Shown here: positions 18,358 through 26,829 of the stretch, piece after piece
Layout: each line of letters opens with the position of its first letter
Numbering within the stretch: position 1 is the stretch's first letter
NCBI RefSeq assembly: GCF_900240285.1
Contig: NZ_OESS01000002.1
Span: forward strand, 930,001 to 994,000
From: Halobacillus sp. Marseille-P3879
GTDB lineage: Bacteria; Bacillota; Bacilli; Bacillales; Halobacillaceae
DNA length: 64,000 nucleotides
Direction of reading: 5' to 3'
Translations under genes and position numbers: made by a program
The notes under the pieces: model-generated
The model's database searches: none
What the model saw: only the letters and a program-made list of their open reading frames with translations
What the model was told of the DNA's origin: nothing

Positions 18358-18840
18358 CTACTTAATTATAACTGTTGCATTAATTATTGGCATTCCGGTA
18401 GATTCATCAGGATCTCCAACAGTCCCATAAACCGTTACGATGTCACCTTCAGCATAAGCTGCTTCAGTAGTGTTGACTAGTTGCACTTCATACATCCCGA
18501 CCCCATCGCCTTCTTCTGACGATATAGTGAACTGTTCAAATACAGAGTCATCAACTAACGCACTTACTTCGCCTTCAACAAAAACTTTTGTTCCAACTTC
18601 AGTTTCACCACTGTTTATTGCTACAAAGTCTGCTTCTACAGCTTCATTCATTAATTCCTCATTTAGTTCTTCTGGAGTTTCTTCATCTTCGTTACTCTCT
18701 TCATCTACATTAGTTGTATCGTTTTCTGATGAGTAATCACTTGAATCAGAACTTTCTTCACTCTCGGCAGATCCACAACCAACGACACTAACTAGTAACC
18801 CAGCAAGAACAAACAAAGGAAGCAGCTTTTTAGTTTTCAT
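18358..18840 (-). CDS. Prophage-encoded lipoprotein with OB-fold-like domain
   Basis: About 160 residues from the ATG at 18840; a longer frame opening at 18879 would place extra residues before the signal peptide. MKTKKLLPLFVLAGLLVSVVGC is a lipoprotein signal with lipobox SVVGC (Cys lipidated). A low-complexity acidic Ser/Glu/Asp linker covers ~35 residues. The C-terminal ~80 residues (GTKVFVEGEVSALVDDSVF, EGDIVTVYGTVGDPDES) resemble the tRNA_anti-like/OB-fold domain of other Gram-positive lipoproteins. It would be exposed outside the membrane of the lysogen. Possible roles are superinfection exclusion or lysogenic conversion; neither is shown by sequence. Confidence 0.8.
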   Translation of the reverse strand: MKTKKLLPLFVLAGLLVSVVGCGSAESEESSDSSDYSSENDTTNVDEESNEDEETPEELNEELMNEAVEADFVAINSGETEVGTKVFVEGEVSALVDDSVFEQFTISSEEGDGVGMYEVQLVNTTEAAYAEGDIVTVYGTVGDPDESTGMPIINATVIIK

Positions 18841-18875
18841 CCCATCGTCCCTTTTAGAGTATTTTGAAACTAATA

Positions 18876-19346
18876 TCATTGTAATTCAATTGTCTTACAT
18901 AAGTCAACCGTTTGTTTTACATTTAATTCATTTTCGATTATGTATCTATACAACTCATTTGGTTTTAAAACCATATCCTTATCAAACAATAATGTAGTTA
19001 TAATTTCACTGCAGATGTATGCGTTTGGTGCATTCCAAGGGCGTTGAATTAAATAAGAGATGATCTGTCGATAGTCATACCAACGCCCCGTAAGACTTGC
19101 AGCATTACGAACAATCATGTCTTTCCTTATATCGCTCAAAGGTATCCTCACTACTTCATAATCATTAAATTCCATTGGCACTATCCGTACTCGTGTATTC
19201 CATTGAGACTCAATACAATGAGTATTAGAAATCATCAAAGCAACATGGGAAAACTCTCCCTGGTCAAACAGTCGCACTAGAAAAGAAACAGGTGATTTAC
19301 CTCGAACGAAGATTATGTCTCCTATTTCCATATCTAATTTGTTCAT
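18876..19346 (-). CDS. NlpC/P60-like (YiiX-type) cysteine hydrolase
   Basis: 156 residues. MEIGDIIFVRGKSPVSFLVR then GEFSHVALMIS supplies the likely catalytic His, and NAYICSEIITTLLF supplies a Cys. This His-before-Cys order with a GDIIF start is the permuted papain-like (YiiX/YebB-type) branch of the NlpC/P60 clan. Members act on cell-wall peptides or lipids. No signal peptide is seen. The start overlaps the stop of the coiled-coil gene upstream (ATGA), and the lipoprotein gene follows, so the three are probably co-expressed. It does not resemble an endolysin in position. Confidence 0.75.
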   Translation of the reverse strand: MNKLDMEIGDIIFVRGKSPVSFLVRLFDQGEFSHVALMISNTHCIESQWNTRVRIVPMEFNDYEVVRIPLSDIRKDMIVRNAASLTGRWYDYRQIISYLIQRPWNAPNAYICSEIITTLLFDKDMVLKPNELYRYIIENELNVKQTVDLCKTIELQ

Positions 19347-19561
19347 TTTTCTTCAAAAGAACCTGACTTTTCAATAGTTTCTTGATGATAAGTACTTATA
19401 TCAAATGCTCCTTCTTCATTCATCTCAGTCAATTTCTGGTTAGTTTTGTCCATCTGAGCATTAAGTTTTTTAAACATTTCCATCTTACGTTTGTTGCTTT
19501 CCTCGAGAGCTTCGATAGCCTTGTTGAATCGCTGTATTTCTATATCATAATAATCAGTCAT
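19343..19561 (-). CDS. Small coiled-coil protein
   Basis: About 72 residues from the ATG at 19561, preceded by AAAGGATGGAAT. The central part (IQRFNKAIEALEESNKRKME, MFKKLNAQMDKTNQKLTEMN) is a single amphipathic coiled coil. No family is recognised. It is translationally coupled by ATGA to the NlpC/P60-like gene, suggesting a joint function. Confidence 0.7.
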   Translation of the reverse strand: MTDYYDIEIQRFNKAIEALEESNKRKMEMFKKLNAQMDKTNQKLTEMNEEGAFDISTYHQETIEKSGSFEEK

Positions 19562-19582
19562 ACTTATTCCATCCTTTCTAAT

Positions 19583-19614
19583 AAAATAAAAAGCCACTCT
19601 TAAGGGAGTGACTT
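19583..19614 (-). terminator. Terminator after DUF4429/SHOCT gene
   Basis: Minus strand: GTCACTC-CCTTAA-GAGTGGC followed by TTTTTATTTT. Stem of 7 bp (one G-T), then a U tract. It separates the SHOCT gene from the coiled-coil/hydrolase/lipoprotein cassette. Confidence 0.8.
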
Positions 19615-20077
19615 AAAGTCCTAATAAATCTTTTTTCTTACTATTAAATTCTTCTGCAGTTATAATTCCGTCATCAAGTAGTTCTTTATACTTCCTTAAC
19701 TCATCTGCATCACTAGACTGGCCAGATATTTGCCTTTGGGAGGAGTAGTATTCGTTCTGCAGCGATTCAATAAGTTGCTTTAATTCTTTAGCCTGATTTA
19801 ATTCCTTTTTAGTAAATGTAATGGTGTTTTCATCTTTAACAGCGTCCATTACTCCACCCTTACTTTCTGATGCACCGCTGTAAGCAAATTGAATATATCC
19901 AGTAGTAACTTTAGGCTCTTTTAGTTGTATTGCTGAAATTTCCCTAATGGGTATATTCTTTTCACCTTTGGAACCTTGCACGAAAAAGTTTTGCATTCCC
20001 TTTCGAGTCCAACGTAAATACCCATTCTCTACAGTCACAAAGAATTTGCCGTTTGATTTAAAAACAAATTCAGGCAT
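19613..20077 (-). CDS. DUF4429/SHOCT-domain protein
   Basis: 154 residues. The N-terminal ~95 residues (YLRWTRKGMQNFFVQGSKGE, IPIREISAIQLKEPKVTTGY, FAYSGASESKGGVMDAVKDE) fit the PH-like DUF4429 type. Residues ~125 to 154 (ELRKYKELLDDGIITAEEFN) are a SHOCT domain, a short oligomerisation helix pair. Such proteins are frequent in Firmicute prophages and plasmids without a defined role. It is followed by its own terminator and preceded by a ~200-bp gap that may hold a promoter, so it may be expressed in the lysogen. Confidence 0.82.
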   Translation of the reverse strand: MPEFVFKSNGKFFVTVENGYLRWTRKGMQNFFVQGSKGEKNIPIREISAIQLKEPKVTTGYIQFAYSGASESKGGVMDAVKDENTITFTKKELNQAKELKQLIESLQNEYYSSQRQISGQSSDADELRKYKELLDDGIITAEEFNSKKKDLLGL

Positions 20078-20280
20078 AATTTTTTAACCCCCTTTTATCT
20101 AATTATTCACTACAATATTTCGACACACAGTTTTTTTCTCCTTCTTTTAAACCAGTATTAAATCAGGTGCTTTTATACGTCTCTTACCATCTTTAAGAAA
20201 TAAATTAGAATTTATTGTCCTTAAAGTTTTAGTCAACTACCATACCTCTTCGTAGAGTTTAGGCCATATTCATCAGTTTA

Positions 20281-20835
20281 TTACTCATCTAGTTCCCTTC
20301 CAGGTCGATTAATTTTTCTATCAACCGAATGTAATTGGTTATTAACAAGATCTAAAACTTGATCATGACGGTCTATTTCTTCATCCAAAGATTCGACTTG
20401 ATCCCTTAATTCGTCAAGAGTCTTTTTCTGCTTTTCAATTATTTCTTTGTACTTCCTTTTCTCTTCAGTTCGAAGCTCACTAAAATATAGAAGATAAAAA
20501 GTAATTCCTAGTGTCATTAAAAATAAATAATTTGCTGTTATTTCTAATTTACCTTCAGGGATATTGTTTAATAAATTTACATTGGGCAATACTATGATGG
20601 CAAAAAAAGCGCCTAGATAATTAAATTCTATAAACCATTCAAACCACTTAGCCTTTCTCTCTGATAATGCCCCTAATTCAAATCTTATTTTTGTAAAATC
20701 TGCAGTAGCAAGAAAGAAAGAAGAGACGGTTAGTCCTAATAGCAATTGAACATCTAAGTTGACAAAGCCTAGAATATACAGACTCGCATAAAGGATAAAT
20801 ACAAAACCGATAGTATAAGAGAATTTATTCGTCAT
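20281..20835 (-). CDS. Integral membrane protein with C-terminal coiled coil
   Basis: 184 residues. Four likely membrane helices: YTIGFVFILYASLYILGF, VQLLLGLTVSSFFLATADF, YLGAFFAIIVLPNVNLL and NYLFLMTLGITFYLLYF. Residues ~122 to 170 form a charged coiled coil (KYKEIIEKQKKTLDELRDQV). The start is preceded by GAGGTGG. No family is recognised. Membrane proteins with cytoplasmic coiled coils in accessory regions sometimes act in phage exclusion, but that is only a possibility here. Confidence 0.65.
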   Translation of the reverse strand: MTNKFSYTIGFVFILYASLYILGFVNLDVQLLLGLTVSSFFLATADFTKIRFELGALSERKAKWFEWFIEFNYLGAFFAIIVLPNVNLLNNIPEGKLEITANYLFLMTLGITFYLLYFSELRTEEKRKYKEIIEKQKKTLDELRDQVESLDEEIDRHDQVLDLVNNQLHSVDRKINRPGRELDE

Positions 20836-20893
20836 ATTACCACCTCTATCTAATCATCTTCGACAGAAAGTGATATAATCCTTCTCTTGGAAT

Positions 20894-20930
20894 TTTAAAA
20901 AGCACCCACACAAAATGTGCAAGTGCCTTA
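20894..20930 (-). terminator. Terminator after the 160-residue protein gene
   Basis: Minus strand AAGGCACTTGCACA-TTTTG-TGTGGGTGCTTTTTAAAA: an 11-bp stem with one mismatch and a run of five T. It lies directly downstream of the gene ending at 20942. Confidence 0.85.
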
Positions 20931-20941
20931 AAACTCTAACC

Positions 20942-21421
20942 TTAGTAATAAACAATATCGTCAGTTGCATCCACATTCGATGAAGTCTCTTCTAACAACT
21001 TCCTAGTGGTAATTAAACTATAGATATTATCTATTTTCCTGTAAAATTCCTCTAAATGATTCTCATTAGTATCTTGTTCGTTATTAAAGTAGAAAACGTT
21101 ATTTGGAACTTCGACCTTCAAAGTTTGCCTATCAGATTTTTGATAGTCTAATTCAAGCACAATCGATTTGATCTCTTGGTAATTATAATTACTAATCCAA
21201 AACATGTTTCTCTTCTCATCAATCGAAACGTGAGTTAATGAGCTATCATTAAACAAAAACATTTCTAAGAGTTCATTAGTAAAAATATTCTTAGGATAAA
21301 AAACCTTGGGCTCTCCAATTTTAAGCTTTTTCAACTTTAAAATTGCTTGATGGTAAACTGCTGTTGGTTTACCTTTTAATGAAGAGTAATTTTTCTGAAA
21401 GTCTCCAAGTGTTAATGCCAT
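20942..21421 (-). CDS. Phage protein of unknown function
   Basis: About 159 residues; GGGGGTG precedes the ATG at 21421 (another ATG at 21424). It contains MALTLGDFQKNYSSLKGKPT, EVPNNVFYFNNEQDTNENHL and IYSLITTRKLLEE. It may belong to a DUF3908-like family of Bacillus phage and plasmid proteins, but I am not certain. It has no signal peptide, membrane segment or recognised motif, and is followed by a strong terminator. Confidence 0.6.
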   Translation of the reverse strand: MALTLGDFQKNYSSLKGKPTAVYHQAILKLKKLKIGEPKVFYPKNIFTNELLEMFLFNDSSLTHVSIDEKRNMFWISNYNYQEIKSIVLELDYQKSDRQTLKVEVPNNVFYFNNEQDTNENHLEEFYRKIDNIYSLITTRKLLEETSSNVDATDDIVYY

Positions 21422-21496
21422 CATTTCACCCCCTTCAGCCTACTACTTCTAGACTAAAAAGAGAAATCCTGCTAGATTCTGTAAATTTCATGTATG

Positions 21497-21694
21497 CTAT
21501 TCCTTGCCTTTGCATTCTTCAACTGCTTTACTTATCGCTTGTTGTCTAGTCTCTCCATACGTAAACGTTCTAAATTGATTTGCCGAGTCTGCTCTAAAAC
21601 AAGAAATTTCATAACCTTCTCCTACTTGCCAAATGTCATACATGAAGACCCCATCCTCGGTTCGATAAACTTCACGCTCTGGTTTTATATACAC
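21497..21694 (-). CDS. Small phage protein, GTG start
   Basis: 65 residues read from a GTG at 21694, 8 nt after GGAGG; there is no ATG with a comparable site. The sequence REVYRTEDGVFMYDIWQVGE ... GETRQQAISKAVEECKG suggests a small alpha/beta protein. No family is recognised. Confidence 0.65.
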   Translation of the reverse strand: MYIKPEREVYRTEDGVFMYDIWQVGEGYEISCFRADSANQFRTFTYGETRQQAISKAVEECKGKE

Positions 21695-21808
21695 CTTATA
21701 TCCCTCCTTCCATCTATCGTATACATTACTCTTTCGAGGGAACTAAGAGAAAAACCTGCAAAAATATGTAAAATTTTAATTTTATTTGACCTAAGTTTAT
21801 ATTATGTA

Positions 21809-22369
21809 TTAAATTAAACCATTTGTTAAACGCTTGTGTGACTTACCTTTCAGTAAATAATAAACAGTATTATAATGCTTCTCATAGGCTTCGCTCATTG
21901 CAAGCACAAACGAGGAAAACTTAAATCCTTTAGTATCTCTAAATTCTATAAATTGCTCTAAGATCTCACAAACTTCATCATCTCTAAGTCGCTTAAATTT
22001 TCCTAACTTACCACGTACATTAGGATCATACTGATCTTCATATTGTTGTTTGCGTGTGCATAGCGACATTTTATAAAAGCTATCGGGATTCTCCCCAAAC
22101 TTATCGTCGTGATTTATTTCCAATCCCTGATTGAGCCACCAATTACATTTAACTCCCATACCTGCACTCATAATTAAACTATGTACTGAATAAGGAGAAG
22201 ATTTACCATTAACTTTGAGTGTAGTATAGCGATATCCAAAACGATTCGCTTTTTGTTTTAGGTAGCGATTACTCTTAACGCTCCAAATTAATCCCTTGTC
22301 TAAATCTGCTAAATACTCCTTACTAAAATCCAACTCCGGAATTGGTACTAAAACTGTTTCTTCTTTCAT
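21809..22369 (-). CDS. HNH homing-type endonuclease-like protein
   Basis: 186 residues. KGLIWSVKSNRYLKQKANRF and GYRYTTLKVNGKSSPYSVHS resemble NUMOD-type / phage HNH proteins. LEINHDDKFGENPDSFYKMS, followed by CTRKQQYEDQYD, is equivalent to the HNH core 'vNH.DG...N...NLe.vt...N'. The C-terminal ~65 residues (LRDDEVCEILEQFIEFRDTK) look like a helix-turn-helix DNA-binding tail. It is a freestanding gene upstream of accessory genes. Activity is uncertain because the core is divergent. Confidence 0.6.
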   Translation of the reverse strand: MKEETVLVPIPELDFSKEYLADLDKGLIWSVKSNRYLKQKANRFGYRYTTLKVNGKSSPYSVHSLIMSAGMGVKCNWWLNQGLEINHDDKFGENPDSFYKMSLCTRKQQYEDQYDPNVRGKLGKFKRLRDDEVCEILEQFIEFRDTKGFKFSSFVLAMSEAYEKHYNTVYYLLKGKSHKRLTNGLI

Positions 22370-22531
22370 CTAAAACATCCTTCTATAATTTTTTGGTAAT
22401 GTACAATCGCTTATACATTCCATTCGACTTCATCCACTATTCGGTAATATTAAAATGGACTCCAGATAGCTAACCTGAAGCCCGCACACTACCAAAAAGG
22501 ACTTAAGGATGAGAAAAGCCCAATGCAACAC

Positions 22532-22566
22532 ATAAAAAGATACCCTGCCAATAAGACAGGGCTATA
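22532..22566 (-). terminator. Terminator in the gap before the HNH-like gene
   Basis: Minus strand AGCCCTG-TCTTATTGG-CAGGG followed by TATCTTTTTATG. It sits in the gap between the RNA polymerase-like gene and the HNH-like gene, with another terminator upstream, so a short transcript may begin and end between the two. Confidence 0.65.
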
Positions 22567-22711
22567 TAAGGAGAAAATATTAATATTCCCAACGCTTCTC
22601 ACCGTTGGATAATTCGCTGTAAAATTTAATTTATCTCTTGCAATTCCATTGACTATCCTTTAATATAGAATTAAGCAATAAATAATCAGGAGAAGTTTGT
22701 GATTTTTTAAG

Positions 22712-22812
22712 TAAAAATAATAAAAAAGAGAAGAGAACGCACCTACTGGTCTTTTAGACTTTCAATGGGCGAAATCAAAGACTAGTCTTCGCACTACATT
22801 CTCCCTCTATAT
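22712..22812 (-). terminator. Large terminator after the RNA polymerase-like gene
   Basis: On the minus strand, ~40 nt after the stop, GAGAA and GCG pair with GC and GTTCTC through an interrupted lower stem. ACTAGTCTTT pairs with AAAGACCAGT (one mismatch) in the upper stem, around a ~22-nt loop. It is followed by TTCTCTTTTTTATTATTTTT. The long interrupted stem is larger than a typical intrinsic terminator. Confidence 0.65.
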
Positions 22813-22850
22813 TGGAAACTTCACAAACCCCTATAAATCAACCTATATGG

Positions 22851-25541
22851 CTATTTTTGCGAACTTTTTTCAGTAAATATTGACAAAAACGTCTCTCTAT
22901 GAGTTGTGTAAAGCATATTCATCATTTTACTAGCAATCTTACTCTTATTATTCAACACATTCTTAATTATGTAATACATGGTGTCCTCATTAATCTTCTT
23001 CTTTTCTATGTAAAACTGACAATACTTTACTACATTGTCCATCGCTTCAAACTGTTCAGTTTCATTAGAATACTTTTTAGCCTTAATACTATTTACTTGT
23101 CTGACCATTTTACCAACTCGGTCAAGGATATCGTTATGTTGTTTTTTATTTACATTACGTTTTGGGTATGTATTCATTAATTTCATTATGTCAATGTTAT
23201 CAAGTGGTTCTGATCGTTCAATATTATCCAGTATGTTATGTAAGTAGTCCATTGATGTCTTATAAGCTGTTACCCTATCTTTAATAGTTTTACTTTGCTT
23301 AACTGTTTTAAAAAATAAAGGTTTCAACGGCTTCAAATCTGTCGTCTCTTCCATGTATTCGATCTCATCACCAATATTGAGGTCATATAGTTTTTTAGCC
23401 ATATCTATTGAGATCTCTGAAAGAATGGTGAATATTTCTGTTTTCTTTAACAACTCCTCTAATACTTCATCGTCTTCTCCATTTGTCTTTCCATCCCAAT
23501 ACAAACTAAGGATCTCTTGAGCCAGATTAACAACTGTACCAATGTTATCTGTAGACTCACCTAAAACATGATCGATTTCAGATTTATCTAGCATATTCAA
23601 TTTATAATTCTTCTTCTGACTTTTTACGTTGTTGATTGACACCGGATATTTGCCATCCATCTCTTTTGCTCGCTGTAGAAGGATTTCAGAATCGAATAAG
23701 CAAACGACATCTCCGTCTTGGTCAGCTCCCGATAAAATATCTAAAACAGGAAATCCAATAACGTTAATAGCTACAACGTTACTTCCTAAATTGAAATACT
23801 TGTCAATTTTATCACTTTTAACATTATCAGTTATTAACACATTCGATGGGCTAGTATGTGGATTTCTGAAACCAACGTACTCTTTACCAAAAGGAAATAA
23901 TTCAGTATGTATTTGATTACCTTTTAATGGTTGCTGATCTTCTTTTATGTTATGAATATCAAACTTGCGAATACTATGTAAAAGCATTTCATAGCAATTA
24001 CCGATTAAAACACAGTAGTCACCGGGTATTCTTAGCTTACCCCTCTTAATGTGGTTTTTAAATCTATTCTTTTCAGCTTTTCGGAAATCACGAAACATTT
24101 TAGTTTGTACGAAGTCGGAGTTATGTCGGTACAAATCAATTAACATTTCGTTCATGTTCACTTCATTAATGCCTTTATACAGATGCTCAATATATTCATC
24201 ATCATTAGATAAATTTCTTATGTATTTCACATCAAACTCTGATAGTTTTTCAACATCTTCCTCTGTAAGTTGCATTGAATTTATCATCTGATAACTGGTT
24301 TGTTGAACAAACTGCCCATCATCGTTTGTTCCTCTACTTGTTTTTGATTCAGATTTACAAACACCGAATACATTACCTTCAGTTTCTACAAACTGTCTCC
24401 AATAGTCCCACATCTGTCTTTCTTTATTGCCCCCTGAGAATAAGTGGCTGAATTTCAGAAACTTAGCAGACGAAGGAGTAGTGATCATGTCTACATCCTT
24501 AGCTTTAATTGGCTGATTAAACATGTTCTTAATTTCCCATTCGTCAAAAGAAGTATCCTCTGGACAATTAGCTTCCATAAAATCAGTTATGTTTGTAGAA
24601 AAGCTAGCTGTTTTAAACATGTGGTTTCTAAGTTGCAGCATATGTTCATCTACTTTAAAAAATTTACTATGTAATAAGCTTTGACCGTCAAATAAACTAT
24701 TGGTTATTTCGGCATTTTCATCTAATATACAGTCCAGGAATCCATTTTTACCTTTTTGGACTACATTAGCCTTCCAGTTAAATGTACTTTCTACATCATC
24801 CACAATCAAGATTTTGTTTGGGTCAATGTTAAGTGTCTTTTCAATACTAGATCCAACCAAGCTCTCATATGCCATTAAAGAAGCTAAGTCAACATTAAAA
24901 TTCTTGTGAAAAGGAAGTTCCATTCTCGACCACTTAATCATCTTGCTATAAAGTGATTTTTTGATAAACAAGCACTCGCCTTTTCTAGATTTTGAAGAGC
25001 TTCGTTTGTACATTTTGTATTCAGTTTTTTTACCTTTATCATCCGTTATGGTAAACCCTTTATCGTAGAGTTTCTCTCTTAACTCTTTATTCTTAACTTC
25101 CTTCCATTCCGGATACCTTTTTGGGTCACTAAATTCGTTTTCCTTAAACTCTTCAAGGCTTCGCTTGTATTGTTTTTTATTCTGAATGCGTTCTTGAATC
25201 TTTTCTTTCTGTTTACTACCTATTTGCTTATCATTAATTTTCGAATTGAGCTCTCTGATTTCCTTTTCAATATCTTTTATCTTCCTCATAACACCTTTTT
25301 GAACTTCTCCCCAACCTTCAACTTTCTGATTGAAACGGACATTTATTAAGTCGTTACTCATCAATTTTTCGCTAGTTTTATTGGGAATCGTTTTCAATTT
25401 CATTTTATGTAGTTTCATTAGTTCTAAGCTATAAGGTATCATACCCACATGCTCAAGTTTCAGGTTTTGACCTCTTTTCTCATGTCCATACAGAGCAGCG
25501 CCTTCTACGCTTGGAATATATACAGATTGTTTTTTGCTCAT
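22851..25541 (-). CDS. YonO-like single-subunit RNA polymerase (DxDGD family)
   Basis: 896 residues, close to SPbeta YonO (about 900). Residues 604-611 are SGADQDGD: the DxDGD metal-binding motif (Asp607, 609, 611) of two-barrel RNA polymerases (multisubunit beta', eukaryotic QDE-1 RdRPs, phage YonO). About 50 residues earlier GFRNPHTSPSNV matches the Arg-Pro element that precedes DxDGD in those enzymes. SRKGECLFIKKSLY (~185-197) may come from the other barrel and supply basic active-site residues. Residues ~80 to 135 are a charged coiled coil. Established for the family: YonO is a DNA-dependent RNA polymerase for phage late genes. Inference: this protein transcribes this prophage's middle or late genes. 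It lies 28 bp downstream of the initiator-like gene and is followed by a large terminator. Confidence 0.82.
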   Translation of the reverse strand: MSKKQSVYIPSVEGAALYGHEKRGQNLKLEHVGMIPYSLELMKLHKMKLKTIPNKTSEKLMSNDLINVRFNQKVEGWGEVQKGVMRKIKDIEKEIRELNSKINDKQIGSKQKEKIQERIQNKKQYKRSLEEFKENEFSDPKRYPEWKEVKNKELREKLYDKGFTITDDKGKKTEYKMYKRSSSKSRKGECLFIKKSLYSKMIKWSRMELPFHKNFNVDLASLMAYESLVGSSIEKTLNIDPNKILIVDDVESTFNWKANVVQKGKNGFLDCILDENAEITNSLFDGQSLLHSKFFKVDEHMLQLRNHMFKTASFSTNITDFMEANCPEDTSFDEWEIKNMFNQPIKAKDVDMITTPSSAKFLKFSHLFSGGNKERQMWDYWRQFVETEGNVFGVCKSESKTSRGTNDDGQFVQQTSYQMINSMQLTEEDVEKLSEFDVKYIRNLSNDDEYIEHLYKGINEVNMNEMLIDLYRHNSDFVQTKMFRDFRKAEKNRFKNHIKRGKLRIPGDYCVLIGNCYEMLLHSIRKFDIHNIKEDQQPLKGNQIHTELFPFGKEYVGFRNPHTSPSNVLITDNVKSDKIDKYFNLGSNVVAINVIGFPVLDILSGADQDGDVVCLFDSEILLQRAKEMDGKYPVSINNVKSQKKNYKLNMLDKSEIDHVLGESTDNIGTVVNLAQEILSLYWDGKTNGEDDEVLEELLKKTEIFTILSEISIDMAKKLYDLNIGDEIEYMEETTDLKPLKPLFFKTVKQSKTIKDRVTAYKTSMDYLHNILDNIERSEPLDNIDIMKLMNTYPKRNVNKKQHNDILDRVGKMVRQVNSIKAKKYSNETEQFEAMDNVVKYCQFYIEKKKINEDTMYYIIKNVLNNKSKIASKMMNMLYTTHRETFLSIFTEKSSQK

Positions 25542-25568
25542 TACATTACCCCTTTTTATTAGTAGTTT

Positions 25569-26762
25569 TTAAAATTTGTATGCTAAATCTGAATGATCGT
25601 AGTCCATCTTATCTTCATCGTTCCATTCTCCGTTTTCATCTGGACGGTACAACTCTATTTCATCTAATTCCATAATGGATGTAGAGTGAACGCCCCAAAC
25701 CATACCATCAGGAGACATAGAATCCATAGTTCCATACTGATAATAAATACGGCTTGGGACAGTTTTCTTGTTCCATGCTTTGTGTGAAATCAATTTGTCA
25801 TTTACAAGCAAAACTACATCATTTGTATTTTCGATGATTTCACCTGCAGCAACCTTGTTTCTCTCTTCATTCTTTGCTTCAACACTTTCTTTGGCTTTTT
25901 CCATATATGGTTTATCTACTGACTTCTTGAACCAATCACCCTTAGAACTCTTCATGATCCGTTTACGTTTCTTGTCACACTCTGCTTTAAAATCTTTGTT
26001 ACTGATATTTTTTATGTAAATTATGTAATCATTTTCATCTAAGTTATTGTTGTTCAGCCAATTACCAGTATCGAAATAATACTCATCGTTAGAGTTAAAA
26101 TCAGGCTCACTAGAGCGGTTTTCTTCTGCTACTGGCGTTTCCTTGTCGAAAGGCTCAACGCTGTACTGGTTGCTATCCTTTTTCTTCTGACCTGCTCTTA
26201 CTTCCTTATCTGTGTAATTGCCAGCCTTACAATAAATGACCTCTCTATCAACAGCATCATTAACCTTCCTCTCAGCAGTCTTAGTTGACATGTCTAAGAT
26301 GTTTCCCCAACGCTCATAAGAACAAGTAAACGATCCTGCTTTCTTCCACCTGGAAACAATAAAAGTTATGTATAAATCGGTTTTACCTGTCTTACCTTCA
26401 ACTGAATCAAAATAATCGTATGTAATTTGCTCATGACCTAAAACCTTATCTTCCTTTAAACCTTCGACAAATGTTACCTTGAAAAAGTTTGCACTTGAAA
26501 CTTCTCGATCAATATTGATTACGGCTTTTTCTTGCAGCGACATTAGATATGTAGAAACACGTTGTCTTCCTTCTCTTGCTCTACTGTGGAAAGGACTGTT
26601 ACAATAATTTCTGACATACTCTTCAATACCGTTAACGTTTACGTATGTTTCACCTTTGTAATTTGATAACCTTCTTAACACTGAATACAAATACAACTCT
26701 TCCACTGACAAGTGGTACTGACTTTTTTCCTCACCTAATACGTTATACAATTTAATGAACAT
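25569..26762 (-). CDS. Putative replication initiator / winged-helix DNA-binding protein
   Basis: About 397 residues from the ATG at 26762, 9 nt after GGATGGAG; a longer frame opens at 26801 without a suitable site. Two helix-turn-helix-like blocks are visible. The first is SVEELYLYSVLRRLSNYKGE to GRQRVSTYLMSLQEKAVINI (~15-100), and the second is YITFIVSRWKKAGSFTCSYE to DMSTKTAERKVNDAVDREVI (~135-200). A tandem winged-helix N-terminus recalls plasmid and phage initiators. The C-terminal half is acidic and unrecognised. Three iteron-like repeats lie 180 to 270 bp upstream. It is the only replication candidate between the integrase and the packaging genes. It could instead be a transcription regulator. 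Confidence 0.5.
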   Translation of the reverse strand: MFIKLYNVLGEEKSQYHLSVEELYLYSVLRRLSNYKGETYVNVNGIEEYVRNYCNSPFHSRAREGRQRVSTYLMSLQEKAVINIDREVSSANFFKVTFVEGLKEDKVLGHEQITYDYFDSVEGKTGKTDLYITFIVSRWKKAGSFTCSYERWGNILDMSTKTAERKVNDAVDREVIYCKAGNYTDKEVRAGQKKKDSNQYSVEPFDKETPVAEENRSSEPDFNSNDEYYFDTGNWLNNNNLDENDYIIYIKNISNKDFKAECDKKRKRIMKSSKGDWFKKSVDKPYMEKAKESVEAKNEERNKVAAGEIIENTNDVVLLVNDKLISHKAWNKKTVPSRIYYQYGTMDSMSPDGMVWGVHSTSIMELDEIELYRPDENGEWNDEDKMDYDHSDLAYKF

Positions 26763-26829
26763 TCTTCGATTCTCCATCCTTTTAAAATTAATAACCAACA
26801 AACAACAACAAACAATGTCAAAGTTGGTT

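Larger units (their letters stand above)
22370..22850. other. 480-bp noncoding region downstream of the RNA polymerase-like gene
   Basis: No credible reading frame occurs on either strand. It holds two terminator-like structures on the minus strand, a 6-bp hairpin CCAACG-N8-CGTTGG (~22590-22610), and an 8-bp inverted repeat GTTTGTGA/TCACAAAC about 120 bp apart (~22695 and ~22818) that encloses the larger terminator. The leftward accessory and late genes start just past its left end, so it is the most likely place for a middle or late promoter. Confidence 0.5.
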
